From: Pomphorhynchus laevis
Lineage: Eukaryota; Acanthocephala; Palaeacanthocephala; Echinorhynchida; Pomphorhynchidae
Assembly: GCA_012934845.2 (NCBI GenBank)
Contig: WNNJ02000797.1
Location: 104,179 to 168,178 of the forward strand
DNA length: 64,000 bases
Direction: 5' to 3'
The translations under genes were made by a program, and so were the position numbers. The notes below the pieces were generated by a model that worked only from the letters and a program-made list of their open reading frames with translations, did not search any database and was not told the DNA's origin. The stretch's first letter is position 1. The number at the start of each line of letters is the position of its first letter. Of this stretch, positions 1-11,305 are shown one piece after another.

Positions 1-468
1 TCATTGTATTCATATTGTCATTTTAAAGTAAGGTCACCATTTAGTTTTCTAAATTTACCGATCAAGACTGAGTATCCTGATGTAACATAATAAGACCCGG
101 AGTTAAAATCGCATGACCTAAAAAAGAATCTTTAAAGCAAACCAAATTAATCAAAACATTCAATAGACGCTGATATTAAATATTGAATAGAAAATTGCTT
201 GTATTTACAATTTTTCGATTTCTACTCGTTTTTATAGATAAATAAAATAAACATGGAATTATAGAGACACGATAATTTAATGGGTTCAGCACGGACCCAT
301 TGAATGACCTGATTGCGAATGATATATATTTATTTCACAATTGTGATATCAAAGAGTAAGTTGATTTGTTTTAATGCCTTTTTCGTTAAAAATTCCGTAC
401 TCAACGAAACTAATCTAAAAAGTATAGTTTGAGATTTAATCTTATATCATATGTTTTCTGAAATTTAG
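1..468. other. EAAT intron, upstream part
   Basis: AT-rich non-coding sequence leading to the 3' splice site whose AG lies at 467-468. I see no ORF or repeat with recognisable relatives here. It is assigned to the intron preceding the EAAT exon at 469. Confidence 0.6.
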
Positions 469-603
469 CTTAACTGCTACAGTAGCTAGTATTGGTGCAG
501 CCAGTATTCCAAGTGCTGGTCTAGTCACGATGCTGTTAGTTATGAGTGCAGTTGGATTGCCAGCTGAGGAAATCATGGTAATATTGTCAATTGATTGGCT
601 GCT
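469..603 (+). CDS. Eaat: Excitatory amino acid transporter (SLC1), penultimate coding exon
   Basis: Host exon of a sodium-coupled glutamate/aspartate transporter of the plasma membrane. The 135-nt exon starts after an AG at 467-468 and ends before GTAAGT at 604. One leading base completes a codon, then it reads [22 protein letters not shown] (the re-entrant hairpin HP2 signature of the SLC1 family) and ends in IDWLL, entering TM8. The phase (two trailing bases) fits the exon at 10575 exactly. Together they restore DWLLDRIRTSINVLGD, the most conserved stretch of the family. The start of the gene lies outside the window. No stop or frameshift is seen, so the gene looks functional. Confidence 0.93.
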
Positions 604-1215
604 GTAAGTGAAAAAATAAGCAAAACGTTATTTATTAATTTATAAATATTTTCCTTATAAAAACTGTATTTACAGTAAAGTGATAAACTTAAATATTTTT
701 GGGAAAAATGCATGCTACAAGTATACGATATCGACTTTTATCAACCTAAAAACATAAAAAATGAAACAATTTAAAAACGTCGTATCAAATTGTATTTAAT
801 TTAATCTTCTGTTAAACTATAAATCGTAAAAATGTATACCTATTTTGATTAAAATGTACAAAAGAATAACCGTATTTCACAAACAAATAGAAGTAGTTAA
901 AAGTTGATATTATGTTTATATGCACGACCAATAGTATATAAGGCGGTATGCAAATAAAATATATTTTAATTATTTAAATTAACTAGATTAGTGATTTTTA
1001 AACAATGTAATTAGACTCCTCAGACGAAAATTTAATGAAACATTTTTATATGAAGAAGCCAATTGCATTAGGAAAAATTTACTAATTTTATTAAAACTGT
1101 TAATCAAAATCAATTAAAACTAAATTCAAATTAAGACAGCAAATTGATCACTTTGATTAATTGGCTAAGTTGATTAGTTTTTTATTCTCAGAAAAATCTA
1201 AAAAAGCATTACCTT
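604..1215. other. EAAT intron, unannotated AT-rich stretch
   Basis: Begins with the 5' splice site GTAAGTG at 604 and continues as AT-rich sequence up to the left LTR. I see no coding sequence, no structured RNA and no repeat that recurs elsewhere in the window. Confidence 0.6.
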
Positions 1216-1348
1216 TGTAGTGACTTTACACTTTAGTAGTCAGAAAGAACCAACATGAAAGGCTTTATTCAAATATCTACAAATAAGAAGATAACTTAAG
1301 GTAAATGTGAATAATTCAATAAATCAATATAGTTATACAGTTACCACA
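1216..1348 (-). repeat. LTR of the gypsy fossil (3' LTR)
   Basis: A 133-bp sequence bounded by TG at 1216 and CA at 1347-1348 and matched by 4989-5099. A purine-rich tract, read on the minus strand, lies just inside it at about 1349-1365, as expected next to a 3' LTR. Such short LTRs occur in several Ty3/gypsy lineages. Confidence 0.85.
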
Positions 1349-4300
1349 CTTTCTCCTCCTTAGACATTAAATCTGGTGCACCTTTTTATGATTCGTCCTC
1401 GGTTTGATTTGCTCGGTATAAACTTAAATACAGTCTGTACTTTGATCTATGGTTTCAGGTGAGCTTTCGTTTTGCACATTGTCCTGATTTAGATCATCTT
1501 TGTTGGCATTCGCTGCGTTGTCATTTTCCAACGGAACACTGATCCGGGAATTATCTTCTTCAGATTGTTGCAACGAATAATTGGAGTAACCGACAATCTG
1601 TGATGAAGATGAGGTGTCCCCTGTTGGAGCTAAATCGGATGTTGATATTACACTTCTTCTTCCATCTTGATAACTGATTTGCGAGTGGGTTGGCGTCGAA
1701 GAGAGTATTTCAACAGGTATTACTAAAGGATCTGACTTCGAATGTCTTTGAAAATTTCGGAGGAGAGCTGGTCCACCAAGCAACAAAGTTGGTATAGAGT
1801 ACCCATTTTCGGTTTTTCTCTGGAATGAACAAAACCGTTCATGTAGAGTTTGATTTGTCGAGGTACACATCAGTGAGCGCATTAAATGCAATGTGATGTC
1901 AAGAACGATTTCCAACGATTTTCTTCTAAACATCTTGAACGCAGCGCTAGTTCGATAGTTCTCCATACTATGCCATTTATTCTTTCACATTGTCCATTAC
2001 CCGTCCGATGGTATGGGCTAGAATGAGTTATCACAGTCCCTCCTTGCCAGAGATATGATTGAACCTCTTTCGACATAAATTGAGTGCCACGATCACAGTG
2101 TATCGCTCCACAAATTGAGAATAAATTGTGTAAGCATTTGATAACGGTTGTAGTAGACATATCAATACATGGATACACAAAAGGAAATCGGGAGTACTCA
2201 TCCACGATAATGAGCAAGTACTTGTCGCCATCGATTGAAGGTTAAGGTTCGACGAAATACATGGCCAATCGCTCAAAGGGCCGACGCGCGATTACTAATT
2301 GTGAAGGATTAGGCTTGTGAAATTTGGGTTTGAGTTCGGCACAAGTTTGACACGACAAGCATACTTTACGAACATCTTCGATCGAGTGTGGAAGATTTTT
2401 CTGTTTCATAAAATGATGTAGTCTCGTAATACCCGGGTGACATAGAGATTCGTGTAACTGTTTTATATCTGCCGAATTGCGAATCGAACAAACTCTAGAG
2501 AATGTATCTGCTGCAACATTTAGGTTTCCTGGTCGGATGTGATTATGTAGGAATAGCTAGCAAGTTCGACTTTCCATCGTTTCAATTTTTCGTTTTTAAT
2601 TTTGGATTTTAAACGATTTCCGAATACGAAAGATACGGATTGTTGATCTGTAATTTTAGTGAATCTTTTTGAAATCAGAAACTTGCGTCATTTCCGAATA
2701 GCTTCCACAATGACAGTCGCTTCCCGTTCAATAATAAAATGTTGCCTTTTCTATGGAGATAGACTTCTTGAATTGAATGAAACTGGACGACCATTTTGCG
2801 ATAGAATTGCAGCGACTGTATTCGAAGATGCGTCGGTTTCTACACAAAACGGCAACTCTTCATCAATAGTAGTAAGTGAAGCTTTGCATATTTCATCCTT
2901 TAATTCATCGAAGGTCTTTAATTGAGTATAATTCATTGGAAACGAGGCTACAGATAAAAGCGGTCTAATTTTTGCGGAATAACTTTGGTATCCATTGACC
3001 GTAATAACTCAGTAATCCAAGAGCTCTTTTAATGGCAGCAGGATTTGAAGGAGCAGAAAAGTTTCTAAGTGGTTCAGTCCTTTGAGGATCAGGCTGGATT
3101 CGACCACCGTCGATTAGATATACAAGGTAGTTTAACGAGGTTTGACGGTCGACAGACTTTTGCTTATTAAGCTTAATATTATATTTCTTGATCATAGTTT
3201 CGAACGCATGCAAATTTTTGTCGTGATCTTCTAAAGTACTTCCAGCCACTACAACATTATCAACATATATGAAGGTATTTTGAAGTCGATTAGAGCTTAT
3301 CAGATTAGACATTACGCGCTGGAAAGCGGCTACCGAGTTAGTCAGACCAAAGAGAATTCGCTTGAATTGGTGCAATGCTCCTGCAGCTTGAAAAGCTGTA
3401 TAAAATCTCTCATCTTCTCTCACTAGACATTGGTAGTAAGCCGATTCAAGATCAAGTTTAGTGAAATATTTGTATTTCGACAATTCGTTGATCATATCTG
3501 AAATTCGGGGCATTGGAAAAGCGTCGGGGAAGGTGAATCGGTTGATAGTTGCAGAATAATCCACGACCATGCGACGTTTATGTCTATTAGATGTCGTAAC
3601 TAATACTTGTGCTCTCCATGGCGAGGTTGAAGTTTCTATAATGCCATTTTTTAGTAGGAATTAAATTTCGTTTTCGATAAATTTTCGATCGTCAAGAGCA
3701 TAGTTACGTGGCTTAGTAGCGATCGGTCGAACATCATCAGACAATTTAGAGAATAGTGTTGGTGGCTTGATCTCCATACAGTTCAATGACGATAGTATTA
3801 GTTTTGGTCTGTCCTTGTCGTTTGTGAAATTAAATGTCACTGTTGTGTTCAGTCCCAATACAACCGGAGAGCATAGGTTCGGAAGAACCAACAGTTTGAT
3901 TGCAGTAAACTTCTTTCCACCGATACGTACGTCTACAACACAGGGTTCTTTCGTATGAACCGAGTGGTCGCATGACGCCATAAAGATTATTTCCGAAGAT
4001 AGCTGTTTTCACAATTTTGCAGCAATCACTATATCGGATCGAATAAAACTCTTTACACTGCCAAAGTCGATTAGAGCTGCCGTCGAATAGCTATCTAACC
4101 GTACGGGTATTTAACTATCATTAAGAATCTGTATCATTACATTAGATGCCGTGAGCGTATTTTCGAAGGCTGCTGAGCATTTTGAATTCGGGCTTTGGCA
4201 GATATTTGAAAAATGGCCACGCTTTCCACACTTGAAGCAGGTCGCGTCACGAGCTGGACATTGCTGTCTGCGGTGTGGAATACGTCCACAAAATCTACAC

Positions 4301-4988
4301 TTGGAATCATTTGATTTTGTCCACCTTCCAGCGGCAGCGATATTATCGTCTCTATTATCTAGGCTGATATCTTTATCGACGTTTTGCGATATTTGAGCGG
4401 AGAAGTCGGAATCTTGAGAAGATTCGAATGATTTAGCATTTCTTTGAGCCGTTTCAATAGATTGAGCCGTTACTATAGCATCATCTAGTATGAGATTCTC
4501 CCGTTCGAGGAGCCGTTGACGTATTTCTCCACTTTTCAAACCTATAATGAAGGCATCTCGTATTGCTTCATCTGTGTATTGAGCTGCGGAAACTGCTTTA
4601 AAATTACATGATCTTGCGAGTCTTTTAAATTTGCGAGGAATTCGTCAACAGTCTCTTCTAATTGTTGCTTGCAAGTTACCAAGGTATAGCGAGCGAAAAC
4701 AGAATTCGTAGGTTTGTCGTAGGGTGCTTCTAGGATAGCAATGGCTTCATCGTAGTCTTTACAATAGGAAATCGTTTCGAACACATTTGCTGATATATAA
4801 TTTGTCAGAAGCCGTAACTTGTTGATTGTTCTATCAGGATGACCAACTTCCAACTCCGCACACAAGTATCGAACATTCGGCGCCAATGCCTCCATTCAGC
4901 CGCGGTTGTGCTTGAAGTACCAATAAAGCGAGCAGGTTTCATTAATGAATCCATTTGATTGGAGATCGAGAGAAATAGTTGAATAAAT

Positions 4989-5099
4989 TGTGGTGACTTT
5001 ACTTTAGTAGTCAGAAAGAACCAACATGAAAGGATTTATTCAACTATCTACAAATAAGAAGGTAACTTAGGGTAAATGTGAAAAATTCAATAAATCAAT
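4989..5099 (-). repeat. LTR of the gypsy fossil (5' LTR, incomplete)
   Basis: About 111 bp matching 1216-1328 in the same orientation. The outer end abuts the Penelope-like RT fragment that starts near 5099. Confidence 0.85.
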
Positions 5100-5980
5100 T
5101 CATATTGGAAAACAACATTTTCGAGTTCAACGGTTCATTATATAGACAGGTAAAAGGTATCACGATGGGGACCCCAGTAGCTCCATTTTATGCGATAATA
5201 TATATGCACCATTACGAACAGCGCTTATTGACGAAGCTTATGACACTCCATACATGTACCTACGATATCATGACGACATATTTGTTCTACATCACAAAGA
5301 AGGAATTGAGAAACTTTAACTAGAGTTCCAAAAGTCTGGCCCTCTGAACTTCGAGTTCAATTTCAGCATTACAGCAGATTTACTCGACGTACATTTGTAC
5401 TTTAATGATCGAGGCTACATACAGTATGAACTTTACAGCAAAGATACTTTTGTTCCGACATTTATCCATGCTGATAGCTGACATTCTAGTGCTGCCAAAC
5501 GCAACACTGTATCTAATGAAATACAGCGGATTATTCGGCGGTGCTCTGAAAGTGGAAAAAGATATAAGCATATGCTAAACTTTAAAAATATGTTAATGCA
5601 TCGAGGCTACTCGAAAAGTTGGATTAACAAAGTAATGCGTCAGAACAGATAATGTGGAACAGACAACCATCATGACTGTCGACTACTGTCCAACTTTTCG
5701 GAAACTTCATAAAGATCTACACGCAACAGTTAGCAATGCAAAAAAGCATTACGCAAGTAACATTAAACGACCTCGTATATACTTCCGAGCAAGAACACTT
5801 CAATCACTGCTTTCGCACAGCACGTTGAATGTAAGAAAAAGCGGTGACACATTGTACATCAAAATGTAATGACAAGCGTTGCAAATGTTGCATTGATATT
5901 AAACTAGCGCCTACAGTCTGCAGCACAACGACCGGAAGACATTACCGCCTAAAAATAAGCACAAATTGTAAGACCAAATT
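5099..5980 (+). mobile_element. Penelope-like element (GIY-YIG type), 5' part
   Basis: Decayed coding sequence of an endonuclease-bearing Penelope-like retroelement. Near the start the RT reads NNIFEFNGSLYRQVKGITMG followed by TPVAP, the conserved block before the YxDD region. Further on come pieces of the RT thumb and linker (5654-5869) and the cysteine motif CNDKRCKCC that precedes the GIY-YIG nuclease (about 5868-5895). Several frameshifts and stops make it non-functional. Its nuclease region resumes at 7577 after PLE-B copy 1. It abuts the truncated LTR on its left, so its own 5' end is missing. Confidence 0.82.
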
Positions 5981-7576
5981 AAATCAGTTAACTGAGTCTA
6001 CGTATTGTTATATAATTATAAAATAAACAAAACATAATAATGCTAAATCAAAATTTAATAATTAAATAATAAAATCAATAATTGCTTTTAGATTTTCTAT
6101 AATTTATATCAAGTTAAAAAATAAAAATAAAAATAAAAAATAAAAAATAAAATTTAAAATAAACGTCATTTTTATGAATTGACTAATAAATAACAGACGT
6201 TGTATCAGAATAAGAATTAGAGGTCATCAGGAGGAACTGCTATGCTATCAGGTTTCGGCCCCTAACTCCTCTACCCAACATAGCAGCGGGGCCAAATACA
6301 TGCTAATGATGTATTTCCTCTGAAATAACTATCTAGTATCTTATTCTAATGCAAAGTATATTATTTATTATCCATCCATAAAAATTTGCCACTTAAGAGT
6401 TTAAATTTATTCTTTATATTATTGTGTTGATTTATATATTTTACTATTTTCTGCTTGATGTTATTTTTATAGTAACCTAGTTTAAAATATGTATCTATTA
6501 AATTATTTAAATGATTTTTAAGAAAGCCAATATCATTACATATTGTTGCAATTCTTAAAATTTCATTATTTAATGTATTATATTTTATATTATATGGTAT
6601 GCATGAATGCTCATGAAAAAATATGTTTCTTGTAAATTTAAATGTCATCTTTACGATATAAATTAATAGTAGTTTTAGTTAATGTTAATTTAATGTTCAT
6701 ATCTAGATATACACCTTCTTTATCATTAATATTGGTTTTGTTAAGAATAAGGCTTTCTGGATAAATGTGCTCACTAATTGAATAAAAATTATTAGAATTA
6801 AATACACATATATCATCAATGTATCGAAACATATATTTCATATATTTATATTGTTTAGATTTAGTTTTTACACAGTTATGAACAAATTCATATTCTATAA
6901 AGCTTAAAAACAAGTCAGCTATAATTGGGCTACTATTACCACCCATTGAACACCTTTTACTTGTCTAAATATAGATGTCCCTACTTTTAAATAATTTTGA
7001 TTTATCAAAATATTTAAGGATTCTATTAATTCAATTTTATCCATATATTTATATTTATTTGATGGTTTAATTTTTGTTAGATAGGCGTTATAATTATTAT
7101 AACATATATATGTATATCTTTTTCCGAATATAAGGTTAATTAATTTTACTAACGCTTCTTTAATATCTACTAAATCTAGATTTGTATAAAGCGTACTAAA
7201 ATCGTATGTATTTATATTTTGAAAATTTATTCCTTTTGTCTGTTCTAAAAATTCTTTTGTAGAATTAATACTGAAATAGTGTTTTATACCAGTATTAATT
7301 TCGATTACCTTGCAATATTTTTTAAAATGTGCTTTAATTACTTTAAGTATTTTATTCATATAGACAGAAAGTGGTTTTAATGTACATTTAAACGCACTAC
7401 ATATGAACCTAGGTTTTATTGGATTTTTATGTAATTTTGGATTCCAATATAATATAGGTATAGTTTTATTATCTAATTCAACCTTTATACCCTTTTTATC
7501 CATTATAGAACAGTGACTTGTAATAATTGTTTCTAAACTCAACTCACTACGTTCATATGTTGGATTTACATTTAAA
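5981..7576 (-). mobile_element. PLE-B copy 1, RT-only Penelope-like element inserted in a PLE
   Basis: Encodes a Penelope-like reverse transcriptase on the minus strand in pieces 6919-7542, 6638-6946 and 6361-6648. Visible landmarks are LYWNPKLHKNP with PRFICS (finger region), YDFSTLYTNLD (catalytic Asp block), RQVKGVQ then MGGNSSPIIADL, and FRYIDDICVFN (YxDD box). The ORF stops at 6361 and no GIY-YIG domain follows. Downstream, a ~380-bp 3' tail contains a conserved hairpin-forming block (about 6225-6290) and ends with TTAACTGAGTCTACG near 5988. The copy is 5'-truncated at about 7576 and carries a few frame breaks. It splits the GIY-YIG PLE. Confidence 0.8.
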
Positions 7577-7650
7577 GCTCCAATCTACCTGGCAACGTGC
7601 AGAAAGTGTGATTCACAATACATTAGTGAAAGTAAACACGCACTAAAAGA
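7577..7650 (+). mobile_element. Penelope-like element, GIY-YIG nuclease fragment
   Basis: Short continuation of the PLE at 5099-5980. It reads IYLATCRKCDSQYIS and then ESKHALKDRLN, a GIY-YIG nuclease core with the usual zinc-type cysteines before the YIG-like motif. It is cut off by PLE-B copy 2, whose end lies at about 7655. Confidence 0.78.
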
Positions 7651-7654
7651 CAGA

Positions 7655-8400
7655 TTAAATCAGCTAACTGAGTCTACGTATTTAATATAATTATAAAATA
7701 AACAAAACAATAATGCTAAATCAAAATTTAATAATTAAATAATAAAATTAATAATTGTTTTTAGATTTTCTATAATTTAAATCAAGTTAAAAAATGAAAT
7801 TTAAAATAAACGTCATTTTTATGAATTGACTAATAAATAACAGACGTTGTATCAGAATAAGAATTAGAGGTCATCAGGAGGAACTGCTATGCTATCAGGT
7901 TTCGGCCCCTAACTCCTCTACCCAACATAGCAGCGGGGCCAAATACATGCTAATGATGTATTTCTTCTGAAATAACTATATAGTATCTTATTCTAATACA
8001 AAGTATATTATTTATTATCCATCCATAAACATTTGCCACTTAAGAGTTTAAGTGGCAAAGTGTCTTGATTTATATAAGTGTGTTGATTATATAAGTGTGT
8101 ATATTTATTTAAGTGTGTTTTATTTAAGTGTGTTGATTTATATATTTTACTATTTTCTGCTTGATGTTATTTTTATAGTAACCTAGTTTAAAATATGTAT
8201 CTATTAAATTATTTAAATGATTTTGAAGAAAGCCAATATCATTACATATTGTTGCAATTCTTAAAATTTCATTATTTAATGTATTATATTTTATATTATA
8301 TGGTATGCATGAATGCTCATGCAAAAATATGTTTCTTGTAAATTTAAATATGTCATCTTTACGATATAAATTAATAGTAGTTTTAGTTAATGTTAATTTA
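7655..8400 (-). mobile_element. PLE-B copy 2, 5'-truncated
   Basis: Nearly identical to the 3' part of copy 1: the terminal motif at about 7661-7679, the hairpin block at about 7872-7945, and the C-terminal RT segment at 8124-8360. It contains a local expansion with repeated AAGTGTGTT-like units (about 8060-8130). Only about 740 bp are present. High similarity to copy 1 suggests both are fairly recent. Confidence 0.8.
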
Positions 8401-8700
8401 CAAAACTGTTGACTTACAAAACGACGTCACCATATAAAGATAGGAATGTTAGCTGATGGCGCTGCGTCTCACATACTCTCACATGGTGCAGATCACAGCT
8501 TTCTCTATCAAATATTAGAGGTGTGATGATGAGAAAACAAGAAAAAGAAATGAGCAACGCTGGATGGGTAGGTTGCACTCGGGCAAAGAACCCAATGCAA
8601 ACCATGACCAGCATATATATCGGTGGATAGATAGTGATTGATGTAGTCAGTATATTTTTTAGTCAGTATTTTTGATAAACTTTGTTAGATTCCATTGTGT
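8401..8700. other. Unassigned intron sequence
   Basis: Slightly less AT-rich than its surroundings. The only ORF (8414-8614, minus) has no features I can tie to a family, and I do not annotate it as a gene. Confidence 0.5.
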
Positions 8701-8721
8701 TAAAAATTTGTGTTTTAGATA

Positions 8722-8752
8722 TTCTGAAGAAGCCTCTTGTGGGTGAAACGTA
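8722..8752 (+). ncRNA. Degenerate hammerhead-like hairpin of a Penelope end
   Basis: CTGAAGA at 8724-8730, a weak stem-loop and GAAAC at 8745-8749. This matches the order CUGANGA-stem II-GAAA of type I hammerhead ribozymes, which Penelope elements are known to carry. The core has A instead of U and stem II is poor, so it is probably not self-cleaving. Confidence 0.45.
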
Positions 8753-8864
8753 AATAAAAATAAAAATAACGATTTGCTTTTGCGTGCTGTTTCAATCTTT
8801 TTTACTTATAAATGAACGATCTATCAAGAGTCACAGACGGCGGTTCTACCAACATTGCAATATA

Positions 8865-9440
8865 TATACGTATATATATACGTTTCGGCCGAAGCCTCTT
8901 TCAATCTAAAATATTAGCACAGCATACATTAAAAAGATAGCAAAGGAAAAAATATAATAAAGGCAACTGAAATTAAGTAATATCTCTCCAAGTAAATGGG
9001 AACTCGTCATTTAAATCATATAGACCATCTGATCTTAATTTTCCAATTAAAGTAAGCTCAATCTCTTTTCTCCGTCTTTCGTCCTTTTGATTGGACATCC
9101 ATATGCAATAACTCACAGTCTGGATCGTTGTGTTCTAGAGAATGAATTACTGCTCCGTCAGTCTGTCTTTTACATTTAATATTTGACTGTCGTAAATTGA
9201 GGTGTCGTGCGAGTGTTAGTGAGGTTTCTCCTACATATAGCTGTCGGCATTGCTTACATGTTCCGACGTAGATGACAGATTTGCTTTTACAATTATTTCT
9301 CCCTTTTATCGTAAATTTCTCTTTAATTGTAGTGCTGACAAAAACGTCACCTTACACATTAATTCACAAGAATGACATCTTTTGTCGCCACATTTCACAC
9401 TTATGTTTTTCATGTCAGACTTTACATCCTGTAACTATAT
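8865..9440 (-). mobile_element. Penelope-like element, 3' fragment with GIY-YIG nuclease
   Basis: On the minus strand a stretch near 9290-9010 translates to SVIYVGTCKQCRQLYVGETS, the start of a GIY-YIG nuclease with the two cysteines typical of Penelope elements, then LARHLNLRQSN and a charged C-terminal part. A CGDKRCHSC motif precedes it near 9385. Stops and frameshifts are present. Downstream on the same strand, at 8881-8903, is a GGC-UUCG-GCC hairpin followed by GAAACG, the degenerate hammerhead hairpin expected at the element end. Confidence 0.75.
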
Positions 9441-10572
9441 AAATAATCCCTGACATATCCTGATTTGTGTTATATATAATATGCCGTTGCCTGGGGTCTA
9501 TATATACCATCCAAGATTGTTTTATATATAGTGTAAAATAGTGTTGAATTTTACAACACTATTAAATATATTTAATAGTGTTGTAGAAGGAAAATTGAAA
9601 TATAGATGTAAGCGAATGAGAGTAGGACAATGGTGGATTGGTCAGCTAATGTGTGATAAAGTAGTAGGAATAAACACAAAATACACATACTTTTGGTAAC
9701 CTCGTTAAACATTAAAGTATATATATATTTATTTATGTTGTACAATATATGTGATTTGGGCTCCGATTTTACTGTTTTTCAGATAAAAAATTTTAAGTAA
9801 GGACTAAACGTTTTTGAAGAAAGTTTGTATCTGTTAAAAGTTGCTACTGTTACTAATTATCCTTTGGATTAAATATCTATAATTGCACTCAATGTAGAGT
9901 CCTAGCATACAGTGTTGTGAGTTAGAATTAGTGAGTACCAGAAACGGACCAAAAAATTATGTATTATATATTCAAATATATTTTCTTATATAAATATAAA
10001 TTGAATTTTAAACAAAATTAAAATTTTATAATCTAAATTAATTAAGATTTTAATTAGCATTTAAAGTGAATTACAATTTTTGATGATTCTGATAATTATG
10101 TATTATGCTAACAGTTATATGTATTTAGAGAAATATCAAATAAATATGATCTCTTCTTTACTATTTCCTTAATTAAGTTATTCATCATCTACAGATTCCA
10201 CTTGAAAATTTTAATTTACCGTATCAAAGATAGAAGTATATTTTTTCTTAAAAAAATCATTTATTTACGAATAAACGTTAGTTTTTGTAAATTATTAAAA
10301 TTAATATATAACGTAGGTCGATGAACTCGGAAGTTTATTATCTGCGTAATGTTCATATTACAGTTTATTTTTGAAACTAATTCTTACACATAATCGTAGT
10401 GAACGCATAACAAAAAAGTTGTCGACAAATTGACAATTAAGCAATATTTATCACGTTATTATCACAATGCCGTTTATTATTCTTAATATACTATTTACGA
10501 AACATTAATAGACTTATTTTTATTATCGAGAACATTGCCAGCAATGCTCTTTTATAATTATATATTCGGTTA
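9441..10572. other. EAAT intron, AT-rich, no gene seen
   Basis: Continues to the 3' splice site at 10573-10574. No coding sequence or recognised repeat. A few short local repeats around 9530-9590 have no known relatives in the window. Confidence 0.55.
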
Positions 10573-10574
10573 AG

Positions 10575-10776
10575 TGATCGTATCCGGACATCGATAAACG
10601 TGCTTGGTGATTGCATTGGATGTGGTATAGTAGAGCACTTGACTGTCTTGAAAATCAAACGCAAAGGCAAAACGGTTCATGATTCTGTTCATGCGCGTAA
10701 TCTATCAATGAGGAATATGGAAAACAATATCATTACTGACAGGGCGGCAGTTTCTGCAGAAAATTGCAATATCTAA
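10575..10776 (+). CDS. Eaat: Excitatory amino acid transporter (SLC1), terminal coding exon
   Basis: Last coding exon, after an AG at 10573-10574; stop TAA at 10774-10776. It completes TM8: DRIRTSINVLGD then CIGCGIVEHL. By homology to GltPh, the Asp of DR, the Arg and Thr of RT, the Asn and the final Asp are the residues that bind substrate and sodium. The Arg indicates an acidic amino-acid substrate (EAAT rather than ASCT). A hydrophilic cytoplasmic tail of about 50 residues follows, ending SAENCNI. The intron from 604 to 10574 is about 10 kb and is filled with nested retroelements. I found no clear polyadenylation hexamer just downstream. Confidence 0.93.
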
Positions 10777-11055
10777 AGTATACAGGGGAGAATATTAAAA
10801 AATTACAAAACGCCAGTAACAATTGCCGACTTCAAAGATTGTTTTGTGTTGTGAATTTCCCGAATATATTTGTGTTGTGTTTTAAGCTTTATTATTGAGC
10901 AATACTTTATACATATTATATCTATATATAGTACTCGACATTTGTCTATTTGTTTTTCCAAAAGCATCCATAATTATATAGCATTTATTAAAATTAACAA
11001 AAATCAAATACTATATGATTTAAAAACAAATAATTAATAGATCAAAAATTAATAA
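10777..11055. other. Probable 3' UTR and flank of the EAAT gene
   Basis: AT-rich sequence after the EAAT stop codon. It should contain the 3' UTR, but no unambiguous AATAAA could be assigned. Confidence 0.45.
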
Positions 11056-11059
11056 GTTA

Positions 11060-11305
11060 CATAACAGTTCCTCCTGATGATCTCTAATCCTTATTCGGAT
11101 ACATCGCCTATTATTTATTATACAATTCATAAAAAATGACTTTTAGTTTAAATTTCAATTTTAAATTTTAATTTGATATAAATTATATGAAATATTTTAT
11201 AAAATTATTTAATTATTTATAATTCTTTAATTATTTTACTTTTATTTATTATTATTTTTAATTTATAAATAATTTAATATACATAGACTCAGTTACATGA
11301 TCCGA
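11060..11305 (+). mobile_element. PLE-B copy 5, 3' tail only
   Basis: Matches the 3' tail of PLE-B on the plus strand: CAGTTCCTCCTGATGA near 11066, the AT-rich tail, and the terminus ACATAGACTCAGTTACATGA at 11281-11300, a diverged reverse complement of the family end motif. No RT is left. Confidence 0.7.

Larger units (their letters stand above)
1216..5099 (-). mobile_element. Ty3/gypsy-type LTR retrotransposon fossil
   Basis: A degraded LTR element on the minus strand inside the EAAT intron. Parts from 5' to 3': right LTR (4989-5099, incomplete at its outer edge), gag with two zinc knuckles (about 4110-4900), protease region (about 3660-4010), reverse transcriptase (about 2965-3570), RNase H (about 2660-2940), integrase core with upstream zinc-finger region (about 1970-2520), a C-terminal tail (about 1424-1966) and left LTR (1216-1348). 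The order protease-RT-RNase H-integrase and the RT and integrase sequence identify Ty3/gypsy. No envelope region was seen. The coding part is broken in roughly half a dozen places or more, so it is a fossil. The two LTRs differ by about 6 substitutions over roughly 110 aligned bases, suggesting an old but not ancient insertion. Confidence 0.9.

Noticed and set aside
6225-6290. CTGATGA and GAAAC in the PLE-B tail as a hammerhead ribozyme
   Set aside because: The order is permuted, stem I would have only about three bases and the cleavage triplet has no pairing support. The block forms an ordinary conserved hairpin.
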